Shown here: positions 48,101 through 59,700 of the stretch, piece after piece | Position numbering within the stretch: the first letter of the stretch is position 1 | How the letters are laid out: every line of letters starts with the position of its first letter | NCBI GenBank assembly: GCA_012932295.1 | Contig: JAAONU010000004.1 | Coordinates: forward strand, 27,196,304 to 27,260,303 | Direction of reading: 5' to 3' | Source: Cyclina sinensis | Lineage: Eukaryota; Mollusca; Bivalvia; Venerida; Veneridae | DNA: 64,000 bases | The notes under the pieces: generated by a model | Database searches by the model: none | The model's input: only the letters and a program-made list of their open reading frames with translations | Told to the model about the DNA's origin: nothing | Position numbers and translations under genes: made by a program

Positions 48101-51100
48101 CAATATATTGGAAATTTATTTCACTCATGTCCAGATGTACCCATATATTTGACATACCTATGTTATCTAATATACATTTAACCTAATACGCCCAGTTTTT
48201 ACCACTGTATGTTACACCATTGTCCGCATCTTTTTTTAAGTAAATTATTTGTTTTTGTTTGTTTGTTTTTTTTTTAAATGGCACCGTCACTAAGTTCAGG
48301 ATTTTCATCCAATTATAATTTTCTTATGTATCGCCATCGGATATCTTCTGATTTCACCGTCGATTCCAGCAAGGTTCGTAGACTTTCGAACACATAGAAA
48401 TAGAACTTTTCAAAGCAATTTACAATGTACTAACTCAATATTTTTACATTCATTGCATCCAAATATCTCTGCCCCATAGTTAAGTATAGATCATACTAAG
48501 CTATCAAATAATTTACCATAGTTTTAAGTTCAAGTTGGTTGTATACAGTAAAAAGATTATGTAAAGCAAACATCGAATGTTGAGAAATGTGTTTCTGTGT
48601 TCGATACCAACTTCCGTTTTTGAAAAGATAGATTCCAAGGTATTTAAATGAGTTTACAATTTCTAATTTTTGTTCATTAAGTATGTCTACCCTGTTCAAA
48701 AATCATAATCTTTGTTTTTATTGTATTTACTTTAAGACCCCATGTGTTACTGTACTAGGTCATTTAACATAGATTGTAGCGCTTCCGGCGTATGGGCAAA
48801 TAAAGAAGTGTCGTCTGCAAAAAGTAGCAAGGGTAATGTTAAATCATCTAAATTAATTATTCCATCAATAGAAGCATTGATATTATTTATAATATCGTTT
48901 ATAAAAAATAAGAATATTAAACTTGAACTAGGGTCTCCCTGCTTTACCCCGATATTTGATTCAAAGTTTTGTGAAATTTGTTTATTATACCGAACTGCGG
49001 CTTTTACATTACTATACATGCTTTTAATGACATTTACGAATTTGGAGCTTAAATTTTCTTGTATAAGTTTATCAAAAATGTATACACGTTCTAGTTTGTC
49101 GAAGTATTTTTCAAATCTACAAAAGCAACATATAATTTCTTTTTAAATGACAACGTTTTCACTATAATTAATTGTAAAATAAAAATGCAATCTATTGTTG
49201 ATTTATTCTTTTGAAACCCATACTGATGGTCCGTTATTTTGTTATGTTTTATAGACCATATTGTGAGACGATTAAGTAGAACTTGTGAGTAGATTTTTGC
49301 TATGATATTTATCAATGTTACTCCTCGATAATTTTAACATCTTTTACAATACCACTTTTCGGTATCGGCACTATGATACCTTGTCCCCATTCCCGAGTGT
49401 ATTCTCCTGTGAAAAAAGTTCTATTTAACAACTTAAGCATAAAGTTTGATATTCCTGGATAAGATTTCTTATATATTTCTGCCACTATGGATTCAGCACC
49501 ACTGCTTTTAGAATTATTTTGACTGAAAATAGCTTTCTCTATTTCCGACATAGTTATTTCTTTGTCTAGATTCTCATCTATGATATTTTGATCTTAATTT
49601 ACATTATCGTTTGCATTGTCTGTACTGTATAATGATTTAAAATGCTCATAATTATAAGTCGGTCGGTCGTACTTAATTTTTCCGCTTTTTTTTTTCTAGT
49701 TTTAGCATATTGATTTCTAATTTTGTTCCAAAACTTACGTGATTCTGATTTGCTCATTTTATTTAGCTTTATTCTTTCTTTATAATTATACCGCTTTTTT
49801 GTTTTCGTTTAATTTTATTGTAGTTATTCTTTACAGATATATAATTTTCACGTAATTGCTGATTATCTTAATTAAACCATGGTTTTTACCATATGTTAAA
49901 TGCCTTTTATAGCTAGATTTCTTTCACTTGATTGACTTTTTCTTCGTTTCTGGCAGAAAAAAGGCATTTCAAAACACCCGGTAACTTGACCAGTATTTAT
50001 ATAGATAGATGAACTATTTAGATGTATTGTCTAGCAAATGTAAAACTCATTTCTTAATACGTTTTCATGAAACAAATAGCTGTCTATTTAGATGAAAATA
50101 TATGTAAATAAATCATTTTACAGTATCAAAACCATGCACATTTTGCTGTCTCAAATTCTTTAGAGTTACTCTCGATTACGAAATTACATGAAAAACAAAC
50201 AAACGGTTGGACGGACGGACGAACATTTTTATTTTACCAACTGAAAACAGTTTCAATACGGAGAAAGAAACGAGAGTATCAACAACAACAACAACAACAA
50301 CAGAAAAAGAAACATAATAAACTTACAAAGTGAGTCAACCTGGATTGGACCAACGATAAATCTTTTTGAATCTGTAACAAATGCATAAACATGTTTATAA
50401 TGAGAGAAACCCGTGCAATATTGTTCAAGACCGGTTCTAAATTTTACATTGGAATTTACGTGTCCGATTTTAGCATTTTCAGAAGCCAAAAGCTTTTCGT
50501 GTGTTTTTGTCAACCTGGATTGGGCCAACGATAAATCTTTTTGAATGTGTTACAAATGCATAAACATGTTTATAAAGAGAGAAACCCGTGCAATATTGTT
50601 CAAGACCGGTTCTAAATTTTACATTGGAATTTACGTGTCCGATTTTAGCATTTTCAGAAGCCAAAAGCTTTTCGAGTGTTTTTGAATATTCATGTTTGCG
50701 GTCAATTTTATGCAAAGCAATGTAAATATATAAGCTATGTTGTCGAACTTTAAATATTCTTTCATGTTGCTTCATGAACACATTCCTGAACGTGAAAAAT
50801 GAACTAAGTCTTTCTATGCAGAAAGAGTGTTTCTACATTGTATGATTATCCTCACTTAATATTTGTCGTATGCTATACATGTGTCTGTTTTTTTGTTTCA
50901 TAGTGTATATAAATCACAGTCGAACAGTTTTATTCAAAACATTTTGATAAAGTTTAAAAAACTCTTGGATCAAGACTACATATCATCTTGCCAAACACAA
51001 CTTGGAAGGCGTACAAGTTATGTACACTCTATTTTCATCGTTCAGTGAATTTTATACACTACAGTAGTGCCGGTCTTACTTACAAATAAAAATATACTAA

Positions 51101-51632
51101 AATAACCGTATTTATTCTTATATTACAATCAACCAAAGATTCTGGCGAATTTTCCCGTAAGTCGAAAGCAGATAAATAGAAATTCATGTCAACTAACGGT
51201 GTTAATACTGTGAAGATGCATCCAATAATTGCTAATTATTTACGGTTAAATTAGTATTCTCGAGACCACAGGAACATATATAGATAATTTATTACAAACG
51301 ATAGAAGGTGTCTTTTGTCTGTTACAAATTGAAATAGTCGTTAGAACAATAGGTGTTATAGGTATATTATATCGTAAGTAAAACTTGATTTTTAAGTAAC
51401 AAAGTCATACATGAAAGTAACAAGTACGTTCTTGTCGACAAGAAACAATTCTTACGCGTTATTTTAGAAAACATTGTGATTGTACACAAAATACAAACTT
51501 TTGTTTAATTTTATGCCATCAAAGCAACAGTTTTATCAAAGTAAGAATTAAAATTTCACCAGTTTTCATGTTGTACTTACCTTGGGGAGCGGCAAGAACC
51601 ACCGGAAGAAGACACACAAGCAAAAACTTCAT
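45156..51632 (-). CDS. Six-cysteine secreted peptide precursor, gene 1 (four exons, 113 aa)
   Basis: Coding exons on the - strand are 51,632-51,581, 50,371-50,327, 46,453-46,306 and 45,252-45,156 (52, 45, 148 and 97 nt). Every junction has GT/AG signals and the phases agree. Exon 1 encodes a signal peptide, MKFLLVCLLPVVLAAPQ. Exon 2 (DSKRFIVGPIQVDSL) has a KR dibasic site. Exon 3 has LKCDVQIILDVVGS, a C-x3-C in QACEAECHK and a second C-x3-C in YGCPLICHA. Exon 4 starts IQNLAHYFHETPKPG, has the sixth cysteine, and ends GSLAGRK. G-R-K at the end is the form of a precursor amidation signal. Skipping exon 2 keeps the frame. The paralogue lies 2 kb upstream in the same orientation. The paralogue's matching exons make the model strong even without RNA data. 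I do not recognise the family; a hormone-like or antimicrobial peptide is inference. Confidence 0.85.
45576..46140 (+). mobile_element. Family-2-like element in intron 3 of gene 1
   Basis: 5' TATACGCTCCCTAAAGGGGG then GCATATAGTTTTTAATC and a GTCAGTCAGTCCGTCCGTC tract. The interior is diverged (CCTTGACCTTGAGATCAAAT). The 3' end is not recognised, so the right border is approximate. Confidence 0.5.
46545..46562. repeat. (ACAAC)n short repeat
   Basis: About four CACAA units after degenerate TAACATAACTTAACATAAC. A separate (AAC)n tract lies at about 50,281-50,302. Confidence 0.8.
47187..47275. mobile_element. 63-bp insertion flanked by a 13-bp direct repeat
   Basis: ACATGTTACTATA at 47,187-47,199 and again at 47,263-47,275 flanks a 63-base piece. 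The piece begins GTCTGGTTCCCTGCCT and ends AGGGGCAGGTAATCCAGACT, an imperfect inverted repeat. It looks like a very short foldback element with its target-site duplication. Confidence 0.6.
47412..47598. mobile_element. Palindromic element with 61-bp perfect arms
   Basis: 47,412-47,472 (from TCCGGAACTCGGCAAATGTG to CAAACTTTTAC) is repeated exactly inverted at 47,538-47,598, around a 65-base spacer. It is a 187-base MITE or foldback element inside intron 2 of gene 1. The arms have no mismatch, so insertion or conversion was recent. A transcript through it would form a long hairpin. Confidence 0.85.
47770..49850 (-). pseudogene. Decayed, 5'-truncated non-LTR retrotransposon (LINE) reverse transcriptase
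   Basis: In order along the - strand come a linker SESRKFWNKIRNQYAK (about 49,740), ISNFMLKLLNRTFFTGEY and GQGIIVPIPKSG (49,318-49,551), then YGFQKNKSTIDCIFIL (49,091-49,315). These are followed by GVKQGDPSSSLIF and LLFADDTSLFAHT (48,747-49,019), FKYLGIYLFKNGSW (48,496-48,699), and a C-terminal LTRLRLSAYNLAIETGRHN with a cysteine cluster (47,771-47,977). The FADD box is the catalytic motif. Frameshifts and stops separate the pieces, and no endonuclease domain is visible, so it is inactive. It lies in intron 2 of gene 1, in the gene's own orientation. Confidence 0.88.
50327..50371 (-). CDS. Exon 2 of gene 1: 45-nt phase-symmetric, KR-bearing
   Basis: Acceptor GCATTTGTTACAG, donor CACTTT/GTAAGT. 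Both borders are phase 1, so inclusion adds 15 codons (DSKRFIVGPIQVDSL) and skipping restores APQ-V-DLDSLKC in frame. The paralogue has a 45-nt exon at the same place. Inclusion provides the only dibasic site after the signal peptide, so it would decide where the propeptide is cut. Confidence 0.8.
50334..50683. repeat. 175-bp tandem duplication of exon 2 and its upstream intron
   Basis: 50,334-50,508 is repeated as 50,509-50,683 with only a few differences. The duplicated part covers 38 of the 45 exon bases plus the upstream intron. The exon's 3' end and donor are not included. Confidence 0.9.
50509..50546 (-). pseudogene. Dead duplicate of gene 1 exon 2
   Basis: It still encodes HSKRFIVGPIQVD in frame with the surrounding duplicate, but the acceptor is TTTGTAACAC instead of TTTGTTACAG, so there is no AG. 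The sequence after GTTGAC continues into intron (AAAAACACACG) with no GTAAG. It should not be spliced. Confidence 0.8.
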
Positions 51633-52080
51633 AGTTTTCTCTAGAAATTAAAAAAATATACTTTCCCTTTTTTTAAATTGAACATATTCTTATTTTTTAT
51701 TATACTTTTGCTAACAATGTTATGGAAAAATCAGTTTGATTACAAAAATTAGCATGTGCCATCGACGCAAAGTATTACAAATGCCCTCAACTGTTCACAC
51801 AAATCTTTCATTTTCTGTTGAAGCTTAAACAAGGTTTCGACAGGCTATAAAATGTACACAAAGATATTTTTCTGACATATATATAGCATATGAAACGATA
51901 CAATCGTCTCCTAGTTAGTATTCTGTTTATTTTTAATCTTAATTGTTTAGCAAGAGATCCTTTGGTTCTTATCTATTTTTCTATAAAAAGGAAAAAGCGA
52001 TCTACGAAAGCAAGAATAATCCAACACACACATTTCAAGAATCGTAGACAGACTGGATTATATGAGCGATCAAGGAAGTG

Positions 52081-52089
52081 CCTTTTATA
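52081..52089 (-). promoter_or_regulatory. TATA box, probable promoter of gene 1
   Basis: TATAAAAGG on the - strand, about 450 bases upstream of the ATG. About 30 bases downstream is AATCCAGTCTG, resembling the CTCAGTCTT at the proposed start of gene 2. An acceptor-like TTTTTTTAATTTCTAG lies 10 bases before the ATG, so the 5' UTR is probably spliced from an exon near 52,055. Confidence 0.5.
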
Positions 52090-52719
52090 TCAGTTGACCG
52101 CTTATATCAGGTTGTCGTCATCATGATATCTGTGGGAACCAAGCATGTTTAGTGGTCAGGCAATTGTACTATTGCGGACATTCTATAAACGAAAAGTCAG
52201 TCCCTACAATGACACAATATTGGTCATTCTATATACAAACGGTCAACCAATAAGTTAGGACAAATAGCTAATTTAGATTTAATCGTTGATCGTGCCTTTA
52301 ACATGAAGTAGATTTTTACTAGATTTCACCAAATGACATAGTTAAAACTTTCAGCAGTCTGTATAAATTACAGTTTATAACATTTTTCTGGCTTGTTTAA
52401 ACATAATTATATTTGCTGAAAAGTCCTCTGTAGGAAATAAAACCGATTTCAACGAGATGCTTTATTGATTTATCGTAAATTGATGCTATTTTAATGATGA
52501 TTGCTTTGGTCCTTTACTTCGAGACATTTTTATTATCATGAAAGGTACATGGAATGGTCAGGCGAAACATAACCAAAGAAACAAAATCCATTACTTTTAA
52601 CTTAGAAGAATGCACATGCCTTTTTATCTGAAAATGGTGAACTAAGCAATGATAAGTTTCCGTCGACACGGGATTTTAGGTTATAAAAACAAAATATAAT
52701 CGATGAGGATTAGAGGTTT

Positions 52720-52935
52720 TCTTAAAGTGACTGACCCACGGAATTTAACAGATTTTTTTCCTTTCTATAAAATTTACGAGAAGATAATATACGATGGAAA
52801 AACATAATAGTATGCTTCTGTACACCATGATAACTGAAAAATGTTCTGATATTACCAGGAATCGAACCCATGCCCTTTCGGTCAGTAAAATAGAGAGGTA
52901 TGATCTACAAACTGAGCCACAGAGGCTAGTTACCA
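52720..52935 (-). mobile_element. tRNA-derived SINE
   Basis: On the - strand the head has a Pol III A box TGGCTCAGTTTGTAGA (52,919-52,904) and a perfect B box GGTTCGATTCC (52,869-52,859), about 50 bases from box start to box start. The body ends near CCGTGGGTCAGTCACTTTAA. It does not fold as a clean tRNA. It lies between the two peptide genes, upstream of gene 1. Confidence 0.75.
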
Positions 52936-53700
52936 CAATTTGTCAAAATTAATGATATAACTAAAGTATCTACCCTAAATAACGGGGTAAATTTCTTTAC
53001 CGATGAAAGTGTGTAAAACTTTATATTATTGTGGTGCGTTTCTGTAACAAAAAATAAAAAATAAAAAATTGAGTCAGTAACTTAGTTTAGATATGTTCTT
53101 CACAAATACAGCTAGAATTTCTAAATATATATAAACATTTTCCTTTTCTTTCATCGTCGGCCAATCTGTGAGTCAATCGCTTTAAAGCAGAAATGTAAAT
53201 ATTTCTTAATATCTAACACATTCTTGTATTAATGAACTTGGAACGTATTCAACATTCACAAAATCGAACTTGAAAGAAAACTGACGTCATATAGGTCTAT
53301 TATTTCAGTAAAATAATTTCTGACAGTTACTCATCTAAGGTATGACCACATAATTGCAAACTTGCACGAAATTTAATACCATGTGACTTATGGTTGTTAT
53401 CATTTCTTATTCATTTTAGTTATATGTACAGCGAACCTATGAATGTTTATAGATATATTCGATAAAAATTTTTCCAAAACAAAATGCTGAAGGGTCTATT
53501 TTATTTAAGGTAAAACAGTTGTAATTAAGTACCTCTACACCGAATAGTACTCAAATCCATTGACTGGTGTTGATAAGAGACTTTTTCATTGGATAACACA
53601 ACATAATTTTTACAAATAAGGAATGTCAATGTGTTTTTTTTATCTTTAATCAATCAATTAGCACATTTTATCACACTCCTCAGACAAATGGAGCTGCTTG

Positions 53701-53706
53701 TTTATT
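53701..53706 (-). terminator. Poly(A) signal overlapping the stop codon of gene 2
   Basis: The end reads AAA AAA TAA AC, giving AATAAA across the stop. A second, weaker ATTAAA lies at 53,650-53,645. Confidence 0.45.
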
Positions 53707-56700
53707 TTTTGCCAATATCGCCAAGTCCACCAAGACCTCCACAGGCTTGATTTTGCTGTCCTGGTTTCGGTGTCTCGTGAAAGTAGTGGGCCAAGTTCTG
53801 AATCCTGAAACATACATGAAAATTAGAATTATTAACTATTAGATGTAGTAACTTCTTATTCCTTAGTTATAATGCTACGTCATTTTTAAAAGAACCTGCT
53901 ACATCAGGTGTCTGAATGACAATGACGAAACAATATATTTTTAGCGGAATATTTCTCCTTGACCGTCTTGTTTATCTTTTGCTCTGAATTATTTTTTATT
54001 CGAAGACCAGAACGAAACAGAATAAGTTATGGCAATTAATCTTCCATTTTCCTCAAATGATCAGTCATTCTATCAATTATGGAGAACCTTCGTCATACAG
54101 TCTAGAGTTAATTATTAACGGACTGAATGACTTTTGACTTTGGCAGTTGTTGTGATGACATCAATATCGGTCAGAAAAATCTATCGAATTCAAATCCTAA
54201 AATCCTAAATCAAGTTGTTTGTTTTTAAATATATTGTAGTGCATTTAGTTGTCCAAATACATTAAATACATCACCGATTTTTTGTATTTTATTCATCAGT
54301 GTCTGTAAATGGCACATTCAGTTGACGAATATCAGCTTGTCTTCTAAGGGGATATTTATTACTTATTGCTGTGACTGTAAATATTTCAATAAATAAATTT
54401 AGATTTTTAAAACTTGTAAATGATAATCTAATCAGTAGCACTGAGTGTTCCCTTGAACCAAGTTACCCTAAAAAAGGCTTTACCTTAAGCTATCAACTAC
54501 TTAAGTTTTTGGCCATAGATGGATTGGGACGAAGGAAAATGAGCGTGAATGATTGTAACTGACGCTGCAAAAATAGTCACGTCGGCAATCCCCAAAACGA
54601 GAACATTATTCTAATAGCCAGAGAATAAGCATTCTAAACATAAACATGATGGCCCTGTATCGCTCACATGAGTATGACTGCTTTTATCAAAGTTGTTATG
54701 GACCTGGTTAATGACCCAAATTCAAACTTGACCTAGAAATTACAGAAACAATCTTTCTGAAAAATTTACAGGTTATTTGGACTGTAAATGTTACCTCTAG
54801 AGTGTTAACAACGTTTTTCTATAACTGGGCTCTGTGATCTAGTTTTTGAACCTACATGACCCATATTCGAACTTGAGCTACACATTATCAAAAGAACTTT
54901 TCTGACAAATTTCCAGGATATCTGGACTACAATTGTTACCTCAAGAGTGTTAAGATGATTTTTCCATATTTGGGCTCTTTGACCTAGTTTTTGAACCCAG
55001 ATGACCCATATTCGAACCTGAGCTAGAAATCATCAAAGCAATCTTTCTGGCAAATTTCCAGGATATTTGAACAGAAAATGTAGCCTCTCGAATGTTTACA
55101 AATTTTTTTCCATATTTGGGCTCTAAGACCTAAATTTTGATCCCAGACGACCCATATTCAAATTTTAGCAAGAATTCACCGTAGCAACTTTTCTGACAAA
55201 TTTCCATGATGTTTGAACTGAAAAGGTAGCCTCTAGAGTGTTAACAAGATTTTTCTACATTTGGGCTCTGTGACCTAGTTTTTGATCCCAGATAAAACAT
55301 ATTCAAGCTTAAGCTAGAAATCATTGAAACAACCTTTCTTTCTAATTTTCGAGGATATTTGGAATAAGAAACTAGCCACTAGAGTGTTAACAAGATTTTT
55401 CCATATTTGGGCGTTGTGACCTAGTTTTTGATCCCAGACGACCCATATTCTAACTTGAGCTAGAAATCAATAAGACAACCTTTCTGACAAATTTGCAGTA
55501 ATTTGGACTGAAAATAGAACCTCTAGATTGTTAACAAGGATTTTCCATATTTGGGCTCTGTGACCTACTTTTTGACCCTAGATGACCCATATTCAAACTT
55601 GAGCTAGAAATCATCAAAGCAACCTTTCTGACAAATTTCCAGGATATTTGGACTGAAAATGTAGCCTCTAGAGTGTTAACAAGATTTTTCTATTTTTGGG
55701 CCTTGTGACCTAGTTTTTCATCCAAGATAACCTATGTCCGAGTAATTATTGGGACAAACATCCTGACTAAGTTTCATGACAATTGAAGCAAAAATGTGAC
55801 CACTAGAGTGTTAACAAACTAATTGTGGACGGACGGACGGACGGACGGCGGACAAAAGGCGATTACAAAAGCTCACTCTGTCACTTCGTGAAAGGTGAGC
55901 TAAAAACAATGGGTTTACACAGGCCGTCACTTTGACCTTGAACTCTGACCTGGCCACCCCAAAATCATCTGCTGGCCATTCTCCACATCGCTACCATTTT
56001 TCGTGTACCTTGTACAGGGTGTTCCCGAGTTTATAATCGGACAATGATTTAAGACAAGCTGTCACTTTGGCTTTTGATCGAGTAAATTAAAAATCAACCG
56101 AGGTCATCTGCTGGTCATGTTCAACTAAACCATGACATTTAGTTAATCTGTCCCAAAGAGTTTTCCAGCAACTGATTAAAAAAGAATTGGCAAAGATTTT
56201 TAGGGTTGTCATTCTGACCGTAACTTTCGATCTAGTAACCTAAAGGTTGATGAAAGTCATTTAGTAGTCATGACTGGTTACCCAAAGATTCAGTACGGTT
56301 TTATAATTTACAAATGTATTCTACATGTACAGCATATTATCAGATTAAAACTACTGTGGCAGCAATGTTAGACACAATTTATTTTTTTCGATAAATATAC
56401 TCGTCAATAATGTTTAGGAATTAGAGACCTGTGTACAAAAACACTTGATAATTGAAGACTTTATATCAGAATTAGCTTACGTGTGACAGAGAAGAGGACA
56501 GCCATGCTGCAAAACATTTCCATCTGTAACAACTTTGTTACATTCACCCTCACAAGCGGCCTCCGTTGGATTGCTTCCAACAACATCAAGGATAATTTGT
56601 ACGTCGCATTTCAAAGCTTGCACATCGACTGTTAAACATCAGTAAAAATAACTTGACCTACCATTAAGGTGTAATCAAGTCAGCTAAAACATTCTATATG

Positions 56701-59700
56701 TAAAGTTGTAAAAAGCGATAATGACTCGAATATACTTTAACTATTTCAGTAAAATTAATAATAAATAACGTAGCATTCCGCTTCGTCACAGCAGCAACGC
56801 GATATGATATAAATATACTAAACGCTTCTAGGCAACAAGTTCTTAAACACGAAAATTCATTGTATTACAACATTCCATTGTGCAGTTATTTGTAAGATCA
56901 GTTAACCTGATCTTACTCGTAGACTGACAACTGCATGTAAAATACTTCCACTCAAAGTTTTATCGCAGAACTTCATTTGAAGTGAAGAAATGTGACAAAT
57001 CCCACATGAAACCTCGTTACACGAGCAAAAAGCAATAGGATAACCAAATTGCAATCCCATGCTAAACTGTTTTCAAGCTGCTTACACAAGTTCCAAGTTT
57101 TCAATCGGAAACCGTTTTTCTATTTCAGGAGCAAAGACATTGACGAAATCAAAAACGAGTAAAACGTGCAAACTATCAACAACACAAAGTTTTATTAAAA
57201 ATTATAAGAATTCCGCTTCATCAAATGAACAAAAGCTATCAGACACCATAAGCGCATCCTAAGCAAAAACTGCATACACACTTTTTTCAAATTAAGTTTC
57301 ATTGCATAACAACATTACCAAAAGAAGTTAATGATTGGAAACCTTTTCTACTACTTTAAGTTACACTGAACCTGATAATAGACACACCATACACAATCCC
57401 ATACGACAACATCACAGAAGCTATTTTCAAATTAATTTTCTTTGCAATACGACATTCTGAAAATAAGTTATTGATCGGAAACTTGTTCTTTTATTTTCAG
57501 TAACAGTGACATTGACCTTTATCACAAAAACCTCATTAGAAAACCTGAACGACATTTGAATACAGGCAAAACAAAAGAATGAACTTATAAGGTATTCCAA
57601 GATAAAGTTATTGATCAGAACCTGTTTTTCTCCATTTTATCATATGTTTGTGGGGCAAACGTACATAAAAATGTTATTTCTATCAATCCTACAAAATTAA
57701 AAAAACATGGACACTAGTTTTCGATAGAATGTCAACATGTCACAAATACTGAGCATCTTTTTCAAAATAAATATCAAATTATAAAATAATAGTTAAAGTA
57801 ATTTGAGGTAATAAGTCAATACCATACATTTTTATGTTGTGTAACACGCGTGAAATTTACAAAAATAGCGTTTTTCTTTTTAACTTTTAGGTAAGACGTT
57901 CAAATATTACTCACAGATATTTTCAAGTTGAAGAGGACCGAACAGGAACCGTTTCGAACCTGGAATACAAAAACCCTTATATTCTGCAAACAAGTTATGC
58001 TGAAAACAACAACAACACAACAACAATTTTAGTTTATTTCAAAATTAAAGAAAAGTAAATCTCTTTTATGTTTTTAAAACAAGTACAACATCATCTTGTG
58101 TAACGTTATAACTTTAATTTTTTTACTCATTTTTAACAATATTGACCTGAAACTGACGTTAATGCATGAACTAGCAACAATTCTTTAAATTTTTAAAGCT
58201 CTACGTGTAATAGCGGGAACTTTCATTCTTGTGACATAACTGTTTTTCTCATATCTTAAATCAAGACACAAAACTTACACTTCAAGTCTATAACTTTTAC
58301 ATTATTTCATTTATGTAAATAATCTTATTAAATAAACTAGCAGCTACTTCTTGTTAGACTGCCTGGTTAAGACTGCCCCTCGCAGGCTCTGTCATCGTCG
58401 GTTACCCCCGGTACATATTCCGCACAACTACATTATGTACCGTGGGACAATTGACAGCAGATTATTTGTTTTCATGTCTATTAATTAGCAAAGGGAAGTT
58501 ACCCTTCATCCAATGAGATTCCGCATTACAAACAGATACTCTTCAATGTGGAGAGTAAGCATGACGACATGTTATTTAAAATAGACGTACTTCCCAGGAT
58601 TTAAACATAGCCGCGAAAGGCAAATTGTAACGAGTAATTTTATTTGCTTAGATTGCGCAATGGAAATCCTTCGGTAACCAATGAAAGAAGGTAATGAATT
58701 ATTCATGAGTACGAGATTTTACCAACCAATTGTCCCACGGTCGATGAAACGGAATGGATCGAACGCGGGTTTCCGACGATGAGGCTCTGTTACCTGACAA
58801 CTTATTCAACCACACGTGGCCTAACAGTATATCATTCAGTATTGATCAAGGCACATTCAGATTGAACAGCACGCCATTTTTTTCTTTCAGTTAAAAATGG
58901 AAAAAATATTTTACATTAGTTATTCAAACTAGAATTTTTTATTTTCTTTGTTTAGAAAGTAGACATGGCAACAAGTACAAGTTCTAAAACTCGAGTACTC
59001 GGAATTTTTTCCGATCGAGTACTCGTTAAATCGGAAGATTTCTTAGGAATATTCCGAGCATGCATACGATATTGCATACAGTCGATGCATGTCCGATCAT
59101 TCACGAGGTTAACCCTCTAAAGTTCGCTCTCTTATAAAAACAGATTCATCTGAATTTGCAGAAGGACCTTGCTTCGGAATTCTCCTGTCGGTAGCAGCCG
59201 GCCTCTAGGTATACCGACGGAAGCTAGTGTTATACCGATATAGAACAAGTATTGCCAATAGAAACCTTCGGTTACTTATGGCACCGAGAGCTACAGACAG
59301 ACAACTCTAAACACATGCAACGTTTATTGCACAACAATGTCGCCGTCTGTAATATACTTTCATGCAAGAATTAGCCTCTATGAAAAGAACTGCAAGAGAA
59401 AAGAGAAGTAAGTTGAAAGTTAAGTTGACAGAAGTTTTCAATTTACAAGTTTCGGCAGCAATGATAATGAGAGATGATAAAGAATAATTTACTTCCTTGC
59501 AGTTTGACCAGAGTCTTAAAAGAACACTCGTTTATTAACAAAAACATTCGTTAATGCTATCCGGCCTTCAATGAACCGCACTCGTATCGAAGTTCGATAA
59601 GCAAAGTTTCTTTCCTGTTTGGATAACCTTTAATAGGTTTAAGTGTTTCTAAAGAAAAAAAATATCTTAGAGACAAAAAGAAAATGAAAATACAAATAAA

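Noticed and set aside
50841..51055. Extra exon of gene 1 in the 61-codon + strand ORF
   Set aside because: Wrong strand, no splice pair and no counterpart in gene 2.
52850..52935. Functional tRNA gene
   Set aside because: A and B boxes are present but the acceptor and anticodon stems do not pair cleanly, and a SINE-like body follows.
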